The notes under the pieces were generated by a model, which was not told the origin of the DNA, made no database searches, and saw only the letters and a program-made list of their open reading frames with translations. DNA of 64,000 nucleotides from Coniella vitis (lineage: Eukaryota > Ascomycota > Sordariomycetes > Diaporthales > Schizoparmaceae), in NCBI GenBank assembly GCA_011317545.1, contig WUJK01000009.1, positions 2,108,001 to 2,172,000 of the forward strand. Direction: 5' to 3'. Of this stretch, positions 25,656 to 37,968 are shown one piece after another. The position numbers and the translations under genes are program-made. Numbering within the stretch: position 1 is the first letter of the stretch; the number at the start of each line of letters is the position of its first letter.

Positions 25656-27528
25656 TTATTCCATCAAATTGGCATCGTCCACGAGCTTCGCCTCCTGCTC
25701 TGGTGCGTCCGTCGCCTCTTGGCGGGACTGCATGTCGCCCAGCTTGACTCTTCTCCGGGCGTCAATGTACATCATGTGCTCCGAGTAGGATTGCGGCATG
25801 ACCTTGATGTCCTTGGGCACGGAGAACGTGTAGTTAAATTGGCCGGTGGACTTTGCATAGCCATGCTCGACATCTGAGTTTCGGCTGTCAGCCCATTACT
25901 TTGCTTGCCAATATCTCTTGGCTAAGGACAGTGTGTGGAGGGTTCGTGTCCTTTGAATGATGAAGGGGAACTATGACGTAGACTGCAACAAGACTCGACC
26001 CCTTGGTGAAAGCACAGGGAAAATGGATGGTGCCACTTACTTCTGACTTTACTGTCGACTCGTACGTGGACCCTCGTTGTTGGCTTCGCCGTGTCACGTT
26101 GTTGCGGCTCACTGCCGTCTTCTTCGAGCTGCAAGTGTCTTGTCAGTCAACCAGTACAATTGGATACCTGCACATACACAATCACTGTTCAAAAAGTGCT
26201 TTTTGAAAAAAGAGAATCTCTGATGCTGTGCAGCAGACTCACCATCGGAGGATCAGTGTAGGCGACGGTCGCAGTCAGGTACAAGACTGAGCCAATGGGC
26301 ACTGGGTTCCGAAAAGTACACGGGTCGGCGCTGATGAATGTAGGTCTGGCATGTGCAAAACTGGCAGCAGCGCAGAAGGCGAGCTCAAAGGTTTGCTTGA
26401 GATGGAAGCCGCCAAAGACCATTGTCTGATGTCTATTGCGATACTACATATACACCCACAGTTGAATTGGGGGGGCGCATTAGCAGCAGAAACAGAAGGG
26501 AAAGCTGGAAGAGGACAAAAGCGTACTTGTGGCTGCATAATGGACGCAGAGGACAGCTGTGTTGTGGCCATGGGAATGACGTTGGACGGCTGTCGAGAGC
26601 TATCGTTGGGGTCGTGCCACTGGATTTGCTTGAGCCAGATGCTGTGGATCAGAGCAGACTCGGGGTCGTTGGGTTCCGTCGCCAACAAGGACATCTTGGC
26701 CATTTCCTTTTTGGCGAGGGACTTTGCCTCGCCGGCCTTGTAAATCTTTTCTTCCTCTTCAGTCTCGCAGATGAGCCGCGGCACGCTAACCGGCTTCTTG
26801 GTCTCCGGGTCCAGGGCGACCATGGTGAACGTGCAGGTCAGGAGGACGTCCTCGGGCCTGCTAGGCTCGCCCTCAGGGCGTGCACGCGCAACTCTGCAGG
26901 TGATCTCGAGACTGCTTCGGCCCGTGGCATACGTGACCTGGCCGCTGTACTCGAGGTCCGTAATCTCGGTCAATGGATGGGAAATAGTAATGCGATCCAG
27001 GGCTGCTGTCACGACCGTCACACCAGGGCCGGTGTGTTTGTAGACCACGATGCCGGAAAGGGCGTCCAGGTCCATGAAAATCGTACCCAGCCTTTGCAAA
27101 GCGGCGTCAGGAGAAGCTCAACATCTTAATGCTTCTCTGGCCTGCAGAGGGCCGACTCACCTGATGTGGCCAGAACTGTTCAGATACTGGTCGGAAAGCC
27201 AGGGGTCTTGGCCCAGCGGCAGGACAACCCGATGATAGCTATCCTTCATCCTGCGCGGACGGAGATCACGCTCCTGTGGTTGCACTTCTGAGCCCGCAAC
27301 GTTCTTGCCAGCTTGCTGCAGCCTAAAGGCCTCAATCCACGGCATTGGCAGGCGGTCGTCGGTCAAGCCGCGGAAAACGCCATCTGTCGAGCGCGGCGCC
27401 GTCGTCTGGAGGCATCGCGCCGAGCTCTGGCCTCGAAAAGCCAGGCGTGCCCTCCGCCATGGCGTTGAAGTGGTACGAATGCCCGGCAGGCTTCGTCCCA
27501 TGAGACGACACGGCGAGCTGCAATTCAT
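25656..27528 (-). CDS. Acyl-CoA thioesterase, ACOT9-like, mitochondrial (479 aa)
   Basis: Double-hotdog thioesterase that hydrolyses acyl-CoA to free acid and CoA, most likely in mitochondria. Exons are 27528-27161, 27091-26527, 26443-26243, 26128-26041 and 25873-25656. All phases close (480 codons including the stop). The first about 40 residues are Arg/Ser/Thr-rich without acidic residues, a good presequence. Hotdog 1 follows LGTIFMDLDALSGIVVYKHT (from about residue 125). Hotdog 2 starts at YRNRHQTMVFGGFHLKQTFE with ARPTFISADPCTFRNPVPIG. Intron 1 closes on an unusual AAAG acceptor 15 nt after a CTGAC branch point. The other introns are canonical. The exact N-terminus is uncertain because a second in-frame Met lies nine codons downstream. 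Confidence 0.87.
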
Positions 27529-28629
27529 CTCTGTTGTTGATGGGCAGCAAGGGCAACTCGCTTCAAGAATGGGCTACAGCCGCGTAGACGGGAAGGGTCG
27601 GGACGAATGCGCGGATGTTGAATCTACGATATCCGAGGCCAGAAGGCTAGGAATGAATACCTGCGTGTAAAGCGTGTCAGATGATTGGCTGCAGTGCGGA
27701 TGAGTCCCCCCTATACGTCATATGTGGCGGTGCGTGAGGCTGTGGCTGGGTGATTGTGGTGGTGCAATTGAACGGCCCGGCCCCCGCTTCTCGGCCAAGT
27801 TTGACCTTGTCCGCAACACCGATGATTGACCGTGATCTGCTGCTTCACTTCCCAGGCTCAAGAGCAATCCTAGGATGACTTGACACAATACGAACTCATC
27901 ACGTGGTCTTGGTAAAATGAGCTAATTATGCTGGCTAGATGTCTTCCATTTTCTACGATGCTGCAAGTACAAACACCCGGCCCTTTCCTTCGACAATGTC
28001 AATCTTGAGGCTCGCCTACTCTAAGACTCTTTCACTTACGAATTCTGTACGGCGGTGCGGTGTTCTCTAAAAATCAGGCAAACCCCGAGAGAGCGAGTGA
28101 CAAGCCCAACAGTCTGTGCGTTTCGTTCGCCAACCACATGCAGTGCTTGAACTGGTTGCTTGTGCGCGCGGAGGTTCGGTATCTATATCAATCCGGATAG
28201 CAATGTACGTTCAAAGCAGGCCTGCTTTTGTGACATGGAGCGATAAGACGATGTGTGGATTTGATCCTCATGTGGCTGCCGGTGAGGACACAGGCTTCTC
28301 TCTCACTCCACGGTGCATGAACTTGCCACCTATTAAAGACTCACAGACAGATACATGTTCAGGAACCGGATGTTGATAAACATGCACGTTCTTCTTCCCT
28401 GACAACGCCAATGTAACGTTCACTGCAGACGTCTCCGCCCTGATCGCCGCCACTGCGAGGGTACCATGTGACGGATTGCCGCGCCAACAACCGGTCGAGG
28501 TGGTGCATACATAGTCCACGAACTCCGTCACTACAGTTTGAATGTCTGCTGTCGGTGGCTCTTGATATTCTCAGCACTGACTCGGTGACCCTTGAACCTA
28601 ATTCGTCGCCTCCTGCGCTGTTGGCTACA
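27529..28629. other. Divergent intergenic region
   Basis: 1.1 kb between the divergent thioesterase and beta-galactosidase genes, holding both promoters. The frame of the beta-galactosidase is open upstream to 28468, but the added residues are not like the family and the signal peptide starts at 28630. Nothing else was seen. Confidence 0.5.
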
Positions 28630-30703
28630 ATGTTGAGCTCCGTTCTGACCGTTTCAGCTGCCCTGGGGTTCTCATGGCAAGCATGGGCTCTCTGTGCAGA
28701 GACAGCCTCAGCCACTTCTTCGGCAGCTGTACCAGCCTTTACATACGACAACACTTCGTTCTTGCTCCATGGTGAGCCATACATGATCATCGGAGGTCAG
28801 ATGGACGCTCAAAGAATCCCCCCAGCGTACTGGCGAGATAGGCTAGCCAAGGCCCGCGCCATGGGTCTGAACACAATTTTCAGCTACGTGTACTGGAACC
28901 TTTTGGAGCCAGAGCAGGGAGTCTGGAAGACGGACGAGGAATCAAACGACATTGCCCAGTACTTTCAGCTTGCGCAAGAGCAAGGGCTTCATGTGGTCCT
29001 GCGACCAGGGCCCTACATCTGCGGCGAGCGCGAATGGGGAGGCTTTCCGTACTGGCTGAGTACTGTGCCGGACCTTGTCGTGAGAAGCTACAATGAGCCT
29101 TATCTCAACCTGTCCAAGATCTACCTGGAGCGCCTTGCAGAGATTCTCCGCCCGCTGCAAGTCACTGAAGGGGGCCCGTTGCTCATGGTCCAGGTCGAGA
29201 ATGAGTTTGGCTCGTACAACGACTCCGACCATGCGTATACGGAGGCTTTGCGTGATGTTCTGCGGGCGAATTTCGACGTGCCATTGTACACCAACGATGG
29301 CAGCGTCAACTGGACATTGGCTGGCGGATCTGTACCTGGTGTTCTGGCTGAGACGGATGGGTCGCCTGTGGATGGATTCGAAGCCCGGGACGAGTTCATT
29401 ACCGATCCTTCCAAGCTGGGGCCTCTTCTTGATGGCGAGTACTACACGTACAACCCGGACACTTGGGGCGTTGGCAACACTCACTACACGACAGATGGTG
29501 ACGCTGCTGCGGTAGCTCAGATCGTATCTGTGCGTACAATGTGGCTCATCTGTGTTTTCAGCCCACCATTCAACGCACAAGAAGCTGACTTCTCGATGTA
29601 GGACCTTGAATACGTTCTCAGCGGCAACAACTCGATAAGCTTCTATGTCAGTGGACTTGACCTTTCTGTATGGGAAGTAAAGAACCCATATTGACATTTA
29701 CCAGATGTTCCATGGTGGAACCAACTTTGCTCTCGGAAATGGAGCGTTGTGGAAGAATTACACGGCAGCCTTCACGACCTCTTACGACTACGGCGCACCG
29801 TTGAGCGAAGATGGTCGGACGACTGAACTGTACTTTACATTGCGCGACACCATTCAGAACTATACGACCGATCCTTTGCCAGAACCACCAGCCAATGTGC
29901 CCCTTATGTCTCTTCCCAATGTGACCCTCTTGGCCAAGTCGTCCCTCTTCGACCTCGAGTTCCCAGAGACAACAGCTACATCTCCTCTGTCCATGGAAGA
30001 GCTCGGCCAGAACTATGGATTTGTCCTCTACGAGCATCAAGTTACGGCAGCGGCAGAAGGCCTCCTTTCTCCCGGTGACAGGGCGCGGGATAGGGTCATT
30101 GTCTATGTCAATGGGGTTCGATCCGGTGTCATCGATAGCACCTACGAGTATCCCAACAATGTGTCTCTAGGCCTTGCACCTGGCGACAAGCTGCAGCTCC
30201 TGGTCGAGAACCTCGGACGCGTCGACTACTGGTCGCTCGAATCGGGCCTGGCGAACCATGTCCTCGACCCCTACAAGGGCATCGTGGGCAATGTCACTGT
30301 CGGCACGGCAGTTCTCGAGAACTGGGTCATGCGGTCCATTGCGCTGGACCAGGTCCCGTCGCTCAGAGCACCGAGCAACTCGACAAGTGCCCGAGTAGAG
30401 CCGACATTCTACACTGGCTCTTTTACTCTTGGGTCTAATTTTACCAGCGTCTTGCAGCTCGATACCTTTATTGCGGTTCCAAATGGTGTGAAAGGGGTCA
30501 TTTGGGTAAACGGATTCAATTTAGGAAGGTTTTGGACCATTGGGCCCCAGCAATCTCTGTATCTTCCGGGCACCATCCTGCGCGCCGGCCAGTCCAACGA
30601 GATTGTGGTGCTCGAGCTGGAGCCGAACAGTGAGACGCTTGTTGCGCGCGGCGAGGCAGAACGGGTCTGGGGTAACAATCCTGATCCCGACTATGGAGCA
30701 TAG
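28630..30703 (+). CDS. Secreted GH35 beta-galactosidase (647 aa)
   Basis: Retaining beta-galactosidase of glycoside hydrolase family 35, expected to release terminal beta-galactose from plant cell-wall polysaccharides outside the cell. Exons are 28630-29529, 29602-29646 (45 nt micro-exon) and 29705-30703, 648 codons including the stop. A signal peptide covers about residues 1-28. The TIM-barrel domain starts with GGQMDAQRIPPAYWRDRL. The acid/base is Glu192 in VQVENEFGSY and the likely nucleophile is Glu270 in LLDGEYYTYNPDTWG. FYMFHGGTNFALGNGALW spans the second and third exons and confirms the micro-exon. Beta-sandwich domains and many N-glycosylation sequons follow. At about 650 residues it is of the short (animal/bacterial-like) GH35 type rather than the about 1000-residue Aspergillus LacA type. 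Confidence 0.92.
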
Positions 30704-31401
30704 CGGAAGTAGCAGTGGCAGCCGTATGTCTGAATATGGCGCATCCCTCAACGTCACCTACGGTTTGCTTTGATATCAGAGTTCCTTGGCTGTTGGTTCG
30801 CTGAGGATCTCAATGTCTGTTCTTCTAATCCGAAGATATTCCAAACTGTGACTTCCATACGTATTTCTTACTGTGCTACACAGCATTGTAAACATCAACA
30901 ACTAAGCCTAGATCAAGGTGGAAACTGAAGAATAAGCCAAAGCCTGCCAGATGGGTCAGGACCCGTTTGAATGACCGTTACGGCGTTGGGGAATGGAACA
31001 AAAGCAGTTATTACTCCTGATTAGATACTCTCTGCTTACATCGTAATGAACTACTGGACAATACAAGGTTATTCTAATTTGTTTTAGATGGACATAACTC
31101 TCGCCAACGATGTCATTCGCTGGATCGACGACCACCACTACCTGTTTGCGGACACCCTACTACTCAGAAGATCGCTATTTCTTCGCAAACACCTACCTCC
31201 AAGAGTTGGGCCTGTGTGAATCGCATCACTTCAATTTGCGACTCACTTTCTGATTGGGCTGTTGTTGCAACCAGTGGCGTGGACGGGAGATTGTTACCAG
31301 ACCTTTAGTTGGCTGATCATCAGAGTGGTAAGAAATGGACGAATCATATGATATCATTGACCAAGGCTTGCTGAATTCGTCCCTTTACTATGTAGACTTG
31401 G
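30704..31401. other. Intergenic, no gene recognised
   Basis: About 0.7 kb downstream of the beta-galactosidase gene. Short open frames only. The right side borders a phosphotransferase-like relic. Confidence 0.45.
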
Positions 31402-31530
31402 CAAGGATTACTCCTCTTTGCCTTTTACTATTGCGATTCAGGTCCTAACAACATCCTCAACGATACCCCGGACGCTGTGCTGATGATTGACTGGGAAACT
31501 GCTGGCTTCGGCGCGAAGGAGTGTATTTGA
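31402..31530 (+). pseudogene. Relic of an APH-type phosphotransferase gene
   Basis: A 42-codon frame ending in TGA encodes a block like the catalytic core of fungal aminoglycoside-phosphotransferase-fold (APH) proteins: YYCDSGPNNIL (Brenner loop, in which the usual His-x-Asp has Cys in place of His), then LMIDWETAGFGAKE (the DFG-like IDWE segment). A TAG precedes the block in frame. No other part of the kinase fold was found within 500 bases either side, so it is a fragment. Assignment rests on two short motifs only. Confidence 0.5.
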
Positions 31531-31962
31531 TCCAAGTCCCCGCTCTATCTGCTACTTGAGGACTTCGCTCTGTCGACGCGGGGGAAACGGCTCATTGACA
31601 GACCAGGGGAGATTGGCTTGAAGGACGCACAAACGCATATGATTCTGAGTTCGAGGTCAAGTTTCACGAGCAAAATAGTTGAAGCCAGGGCACGTTTGGG
31701 ACCAGTTGATCTTGATCTTGGAATGTTTTCGCTGCTGCAGCCCGGTTGAACCATTGCGTCATAAGGGTGCCGGATATCCTGGAGGCTGGCTCTGCATTGA
31801 CATGCCGTTTTCCGAGCCGCGCTCGTTTTTATATCGTCACACAGGAGTAACCTGGAACTTCTTTTGACCCTTTTAACCCCAAATTCAATTGAGATTCCAT
31901 TCGACAACTCTGTATTGCGCAGCCAAAGATTACCAGCCCTCGGATCGCCTCCAGCACCCATC

Positions 31963-33533
31963 ATGGCGTCGTCGGGCCTCGTGCAGGCCTTTGTTGGCGC
32001 AATTCAGGCCAGCGTCTCGGTGCTCCTTGTCATATTCTATGGCGCTATGGCTGCAAAACTGGGCATGCTCACGCCCGCCAACACCAAGGCCGTGTCCAAA
32101 GTCTGTGTTCGCATGTTCTTGCCTGCTCTACTCATCACCAAAGTTGGCTCCGAGCTGCACATGGGCTCCGCAGACAGATATGGCATCCTTGTTCTCTGGG
32201 CCCTCCTGTGCCACTTTGTGAGCTTTCTGCTCGGCATTCTGGGCCATTTTGTGTTCAAGATGCCCGATTGGGTCACTCCAGCACTCATGTTTAATAACAC
32301 AGCGTGAGTCCCTCGCAAAACGCCTGGCAAGAGGTGCGTGAGAGCCAGAAAGCTGATATTCCATGGACACTTGCAGGTCGTACCCACTGCTGCTCATCAG
32401 CGCATTGCAGCAAACTGGTATTCTTGGCTCTTTGATTGTCACGAACGAGGCAGTCGACGATGCTGTTGAGAGGGCAAAGTCCTACTTTCTTGTCTTTTCC
32501 ACCGTCTCCAGCTGCTTGACCTTCGCCGTGGGCCCCCGCCTCATCGACACCGAGCACACACCGGATGACGAGTCCGAGTCAGATGCTGGCTCTGACCATG
32601 ACCAGGATGCAGACGCGGCCGTCCAAGAGGAACCCTCGGAAGAGACAGGCCTCATCAGAGGCGATCGCCTCATGGTCCCAGATGTGTTCCACAACCCCTT
32701 TGGAGACGACAGGTCATTCTTTCCGTCAACGAGGAAGCGATCCGTGGCAATCAATGGAACATCCAGACGGAAATCTAACCGCCGTGCCTCGATCCTCCCG
32801 AGGACACGCTGGGTCAAGCTCAGTCCCCGCACAAAGTGGTGGCTTCTGTTGGTCTCTGACTTCCTCAATGCGCCCCTGATGGGAGCGATTATTGGAGCTG
32901 TGATTGGCCTTGTTCCTGCTCTCCACCGGGCCTTTTTCAACGATACGCAAGACGGAGGAATTTTCACGGCCTGGCTGACCGCCTCCCTGAAGAACATCGG
33001 AACGCTATTTGTGCCACTGCCCGTTGTCGTTGCCGGCACTTCGCTTTATACTGCGTATCGGGGAGCCTCTGAAAAGAGCCAGGGAAAGTCGACTCGGCTC
33101 CCCTGGGTTACAGTCTCTTACATCATGATTGTGCGCTTTGTCTTGTGGCCAGTGGCAGCCATTGGCTTGGTCTATCTCTTGGCGTCCAAGACGGATATAC
33201 TTGGATCTGACCCCATGCTATGGTTCACAATGATGTTAATGCCATGGTAAGTACTCGACACACAGCTACTGGAGGTTTAATTTGAAACTAACAAGCTGGC
33301 TCCAGCGGTCCGCCGGCGATGAAGTTGATCACCATGGTACAAGTTAGCGGAGCAGGTGATGAGGAAGAGGCCATTATTGCAAAGCTCCTTACGGTTCGTC
33401 TCTGCCCCAATGGAATAAGGTGTTGATTCGTAGGCTCATTGCTAACGTGAATACACAGATTTCGTATCTGATCTCTCCCATACTGTCCTTGACCGTGGTT
33501 GGCGGCTTGAAGGCAGCCCAAGCCTCGATATAG
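31963..33533 (+). CDS. PIN-like / auxin efflux carrier family membrane protein (457 aa)
   Basis: Member of the Mem_trans (auxin efflux carrier-like) family. Fungal members are ER or plasma-membrane proteins of mostly unknown substrate. Exons 31963-32303, 32377-33246, 33306-33393 and 33459-33533 join in phase (458 codons including the stop). About four to five helices in the N-terminal bundle include VSKVCVRMFLPALLITKVGS and the NNTASYPLLLISALQQTG stretch, whose Asn-Asn-Thr and Gln residues match the family's unwound-helix motif. A long acidic, Ser/Arg-rich cytosolic loop (about residues 160-250) follows, then the C-terminal bundle with NAPLMGAIIGAVIGLVPALH and MLMPCGPPAMKLITMVQVSG. The start is the Met that opens directly into TM1. 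It is immediately followed by a seven-TM pseudogene in the same orientation. Confidence 0.88.
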
Positions 33534-33711
33534 GGCTCAACCGTTGAAATATTTTAGAAAATCTGCTCACAAACTGCGTTGTTCTTCCATGATCATAGAT
33601 AGACTTGTCTACACCATTGGGAACGCTTGGCCAAGACGTCTTTGGTAAAATCTTGATAGATATACGTTGAGACTCCCTAAACTTCCTCCATCTACTCAAT
33701 CGTCGCCATAG

Positions 33712-34408
33712 ATACCAGTTTGGCTTGTTTATCATTGCTCATCATTGGCCTTGTTTATGAGGCGTAAGTACTACTACCACATATTGCTTTGGCACGCGCT
33801 ACATACGAATCACAGATAAAGGGGCGTCGTAAGAGGCCCTCATCAACTGACTAGTCTTGTTGTTAGCAACATGATCCTCCCACTCACCGTGAAGAGCTGG
33901 TCAGAAAAGATCATTCTCGGTGTAACACATCTGGCAAACACTGGCGGCATTGCTGTTGCCACCTACGGCGGGGCCCCGGCTGCGACCGGCGGCGTCCTGG
34001 ACGAGAATTTGAATCAAATCGGCAACTGCTTGATGCTGTTTGTCATGTTTGCCATTTGCTGGTGGATGTGGCCTGCCTGGCGGCCGCATTTCTTCTCTCC
34101 CTTCGCACCCCAACAGCGGTGCTGCGCTCACGCTCCTCTACGCTGCTGGCATAGCCATGCCGTTCCACCTTGTTCGCCTCGCCTACAATGCTACCTACGC
34201 TTTCAACCGTATACCCAGTCCGGATCCTGTGACTGGCAGCTTCGCAACCCGTTTGGTTCTCATGTTCCTTATGCAGGCTGGCGTTTCCTTGGCTGCTGTC
34301 TGGGGAGGATGGTGCAGTCACAACATCGTACCCAAGACAGAGCTGTATCCTGACCACGACTTGAGCCGAGCACTTGGCGCATGCGAGAATGGCCAGCAAG
34401 TTGGGTGA
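33712..34408 (+). pseudogene. 5'-truncated DUF7702-like seven-TM protein gene
   Basis: Three putative exons (33712-33763, 33867-34061, 34117-34408) give the last four to five helices of a fungal integral membrane protein. The pieces are LACLSLLIIGLVYEA, then NMILPLTVKSWSEKI with GGIAVATYGGAPA, then ALTLLYAAGIAMPFHLVRLAYN and a final helix. The first junction has a GTAAGT donor, an ACTGAC branch point and a TTAG acceptor, and is convincing. The second (55 nt, GTGGAT donor, no clear branch point) may be a frameshift instead. No first half of the family (N-terminal two to three helices) exists in the 180 bases between this and the preceding stop codon, so the gene is broken or its 5' exons have diverged beyond recognition. 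DUF7702 assignment is from memory of the family's pattern. Confidence 0.55.
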
Positions 34409-35211
34409 GAGAGCTGTGAACCCCCGCATAGCAACAATGTGGGCAGTGTCTACGGCGTCTCTATTCTTGACTTCGCACACCGCGGGCGAGCCTTGACCTG
34501 GGACGTTGATAAGTTCAGATACTCCAGGACGTCCTCCTACATGAGCATGCCAATACATCTGAGGACTTCAAGAGTTGACTGTACAGGAATACGCTTCCAC
34601 GAAGAAGGGTAGAAAGCGGCGTTCTGGAATTGTGACCGGCGCGAGTGGGGGAGAACGCGTACTTTGTTATTCCTTTATATAGCATTTTCAGCTCTCGTTG
34701 CATATTCAATATACGGCTTTTGCTATCTGTCTTACTGTTTGAATACGTCCAGGCAACCCCCCCGATACACTACACAAGCATTTGACGAGGCGGCAGTAGA
34801 GGCATCATCTAGACTACCCCTTGATCTTCTCAACGACGGCGGCCCCAAGTTTGCTTTTGAATCGGGCATTAGCAACCAGATACAATGCGATTACCAAGCA
34901 AGTCAGCATGTCTCTGCTTGGTTGTTCAAGCAGGAACCGAGTCGCTCCCTCTCACCTCGCCCCCTTTTCTGCTATCCCGCCGCTTGAAGCCATTGGCCCC
35001 ATTGAGACTCACTGTAGACTTCAAGCTGACGGTCGATATGGAGCACAATGCTCAGGCATGTCAGAATCAAGACTCATTCATTATATGTAGCGAGGAAGGC
35101 ATGATTTACTACCTTTGTCTATATCTCGTTATAACAGTTCTAAACGAAGAAGCCGAATCGAAGAACCTTTTTACTTCTCCGCAATGAAAGTGGAATTGAT
35201 TTGGCACCTTG
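34409..35211. other. Convergent intergenic region
   Basis: 0.8 kb between the seven-TM pseudogene and the 3' end of the Zn2Cys6 gene. Three short overlapping open frames show no recognisable domain. Confidence 0.45.
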
Positions 35212-36668
35212 CTATGGCGCAGAACGATCCACGCGCGCAATGGGCCACTCTATTAGCGCAGACCACGTGGATGGCACCAAGATCTCTGCAGCTCGTAGCA
35301 ATTTCAGAGCCCACCCTCTGGTGTACCAGGTCTCAGACTCTGTTGCATGGACTAGTACACCGTAGTGAGCCAACACCACAATAGCAGCCGGATGCTTCTC
35401 CCTAAGTAGTCCAATGAAGGCCTCGTTGAGTGAGATCGGCCACGATAGGATGAATCTGAGCACGGTCGCCGAAGTGACGTTGGACTTGTCCATGGATATG
35501 GAAATCGAGATGAGCGCCTGGTCAATTGTCTGGGCCAAAGACGGATCATCCGAGAGCTTGCCTCGCAGGACTTCTTGTAGATGCCGTAACTGTTGCCTGA
35601 CATCATCCCAATGCGGCTGCGATAGCTCAGACGGCGCTGTATTTGCGAGTGGAGGCGCGGCTCTGGATCTGCTTGCGTTTCCGCTAAACATTTGTGCGAA
35701 AGGACCTCTCTGAATAGTCTCCTCGAAGGATTGCAGGACCGTGGCCATGCCTCTGAGGAGGACAAAGACATCCACGATGTCGTCCACGGTAGGTCGCGGA
35801 TCCTGGGCGTCTTTGGCGTGGATGGCCGACGCCGCCAGGTTACCGATGGCTAGAAAGCCCCCAGCAATGAACAAGGCGTGGCAGTTCTCGTCGTTAAGGC
35901 TTGAAAGTGCAACCCTCATTTGGCTGGTACCCTGGCTCTGGTTCTGGGCAGCGACGTAATAGTATTTCCTCTGGCAATCAGGTCGGGTGTATGCGATATG
36001 AACAGCCGAAAAGGATAGAATCAGCCGGAGCAAGTAGTGATTCGAAAGGGCCATCTCAACAGACTTGTCTCGCCAGACGTGTCCGATTTCTGAGGCTCGC
36101 GGAAGGGTGAGATAGGCTTCTGTTGCAAAGTGGTGCATCAGCTCGACATCCAGTACCCAGTCACGACCCTGCGTGCTTGGGCTGGCCCCCTCAACATTGG
36201 CTGCATGGTTAGAGGGCTCCCAGAGCAAGTGAGGAGCGATCCGCGAATCACCAAAGAGGGAGATTCCGGCAAGGAACCCCGTATCTTGCTTTGATTGGGC
36301 TGGAGCACGTTCGTGACTCTTGGCCTCGTCTTCGGCATGTTTTGCGTCTGATGTGGACGAGTTTCCGCTGCTTTGTGCCCGCCTTGTAGCCCGTCGAGGC
36401 CGCACAAGCGCCTCAATTGAGCTGTCATTATTGCCAGTCAGGCTGCATGGTACGTTGTGTCTTGCGCAAGCGGTGCAAGGTCGTTTTTCATCGCACTGAA
36501 GGATGAAAATGGCCAGTTAGCCAAGTCGCGGGCATTTTCAGGTCAGCCTCGCCTCGCCCTTGGGCTGCATCCGCCAGTTCGAATGTGTGCATGACGGCCC
36601 ACCTTGACCCGGCGCTGCCGGCACTTGAGACACCCTGTGCGAGACTTTGTGTAGCCCAAACGTGGCAT
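35212..36668 (-). CDS. Zn2Cys6 fungal-type transcription factor (449 aa)
   Basis: Binuclear zinc cluster regulator, nuclear DNA-binding. Exon 1 (36668-36603) and exon 2 (36495-35212) meet inside the zinc cluster, which is a classic intron position. Together they make MPRLGYTKSRTGCLKCRQRR, then VKCDEKRPCTACARHNVPC, with Cys at 13, 16, 23, 29, 32 and 39 (C-x2-C-x6-C-x5-C-x2-C-x6-C). The intron has CTAAC and TTCAG. A Ser/Thr/Ala-rich linker follows, then a helical regulatory domain with ELMHHFATEAYLTL and DIVDVFVLLRGMATVLQSFE, as in Upc2-like and related fungal regulators. An upstream in-frame ATG at 36800 would add 44 non-conserved residues. The start used is the one typical of such factors. 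Targets unknown. The neighbouring permease and pseudogene are possible. Confidence 0.88.
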
Positions 36669-37968
36669 CAGAATCTGATACGAGAAGAGAGCTGTCGGTG
36701 TAGTGGAAGACAATGTCTGTAGAGCGAAAGTGAGGTCGAGGCCGAGTGATGTGATGGAGGGGGACGGGAGTTGAAGGACCGTTTGAGCGAAGAAGCTCAA
36801 GGCAAGTCAAGTTCTGGCACTGTACTATGGACGAGCACCATCAGCCCCTGATTTTAGTGCCGTGTTTATTTATACATAGTATACACAGTAAAATAGCGGA
36901 GAACACAAGAGCCAATTGGAGAGCTAGAGAAAGAAAGCCCGAGCCCCAGTGCCTTAAATAGGACCGTGGCTAACACGGTGACACTCAGTGTGTCAGGTCG
37001 TTAACTTGTGGCGCAGCGAATATACATGGTAATTGCGTGTGGGAATCACACAAGTCATGTCCCAGCATGACAAGATCGTGATAACAATGAGTATAGCGCA
37101 GTATACTTAGTTATCATTGAAGATATAATACGTATATAAATGGTAGATACCTTCCAATTCATGAGCCGTGCCAATTCTTGCCGTGAATGCATCTGTGCCG
37201 TACGATCGATCTATTAATAGTGGGAGAAAGATGATGGGTCGGCTCAGCTCTATATCGAATCCTCACGTTCTTCGCTCTCCCTTTCCTCATAAACTCATGA
37301 GTGTGAACTATAAACTTGGAGAGAACTGACCCTTGAGTTCATGGCGCACGAGGTGTATCTGTTTTCCGATCATTAGCCCTATGCCGTTTTTTTTGGCCTC
37401 GGGCCACTGCTATATATATGAACTACATAGTATGCATCATAGTAGATATTCACTTGGCGAGCACTGGTTAGTCTAGCTAAAGAACTTTGACTAAAGGGTA
37501 TGTGCTGATTGTTCCCCTGAGCCACGTATAAAAGAACACCATGTACAAGGTACCTGGTGCCGAGACTACTAAGCCTTGGCGCTAATGCTCAGAACCGATG
37601 TCCACTGTCATTGCTGCTCAGTATGATTCATTCTAGAGAGAAACAGCATCAGGCTGCGTCGGGTTGGATGCATGTCACAGCCAATCATTGAGCGCGTTGA
37701 CGTTTCCTTGGTGGCTTTTATGCCCAGAGTTATTGCATACACCAGAGAAAAGAAATAGTGAAGGCACATACATAGTACACACTGTCAGAGGTATTGCTCA
37801 ATAAATAAATGAGAAAGTCCACACCCACTGTGAATGCTTGGGTTGTCCACTTGTTTCCAGCATCACAGTTCTCTCCATCGTTTGCTAGTACTATAAGGCT
37901 ACTCAACCCATCTTATAAACGCCGAGAAATCAAGACACTTGTTTCGACTCTTTCCGCTCATCTGAAGA
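36669..37968. other. Divergent intergenic region
   Basis: 1.3 kb between the divergent Zn2Cys6 and Rei1-like genes, AT-richer than the left half of the window. TACATAGTA words are at 36873, 37424 and 37769. No coding sequence was seen. Confidence 0.5.

Noticed and set aside
28468..28629. 54-residue N-terminal extension of the beta-galactosidase
   Set aside because: It would bury the signal peptide. It reads as 5' UTR.
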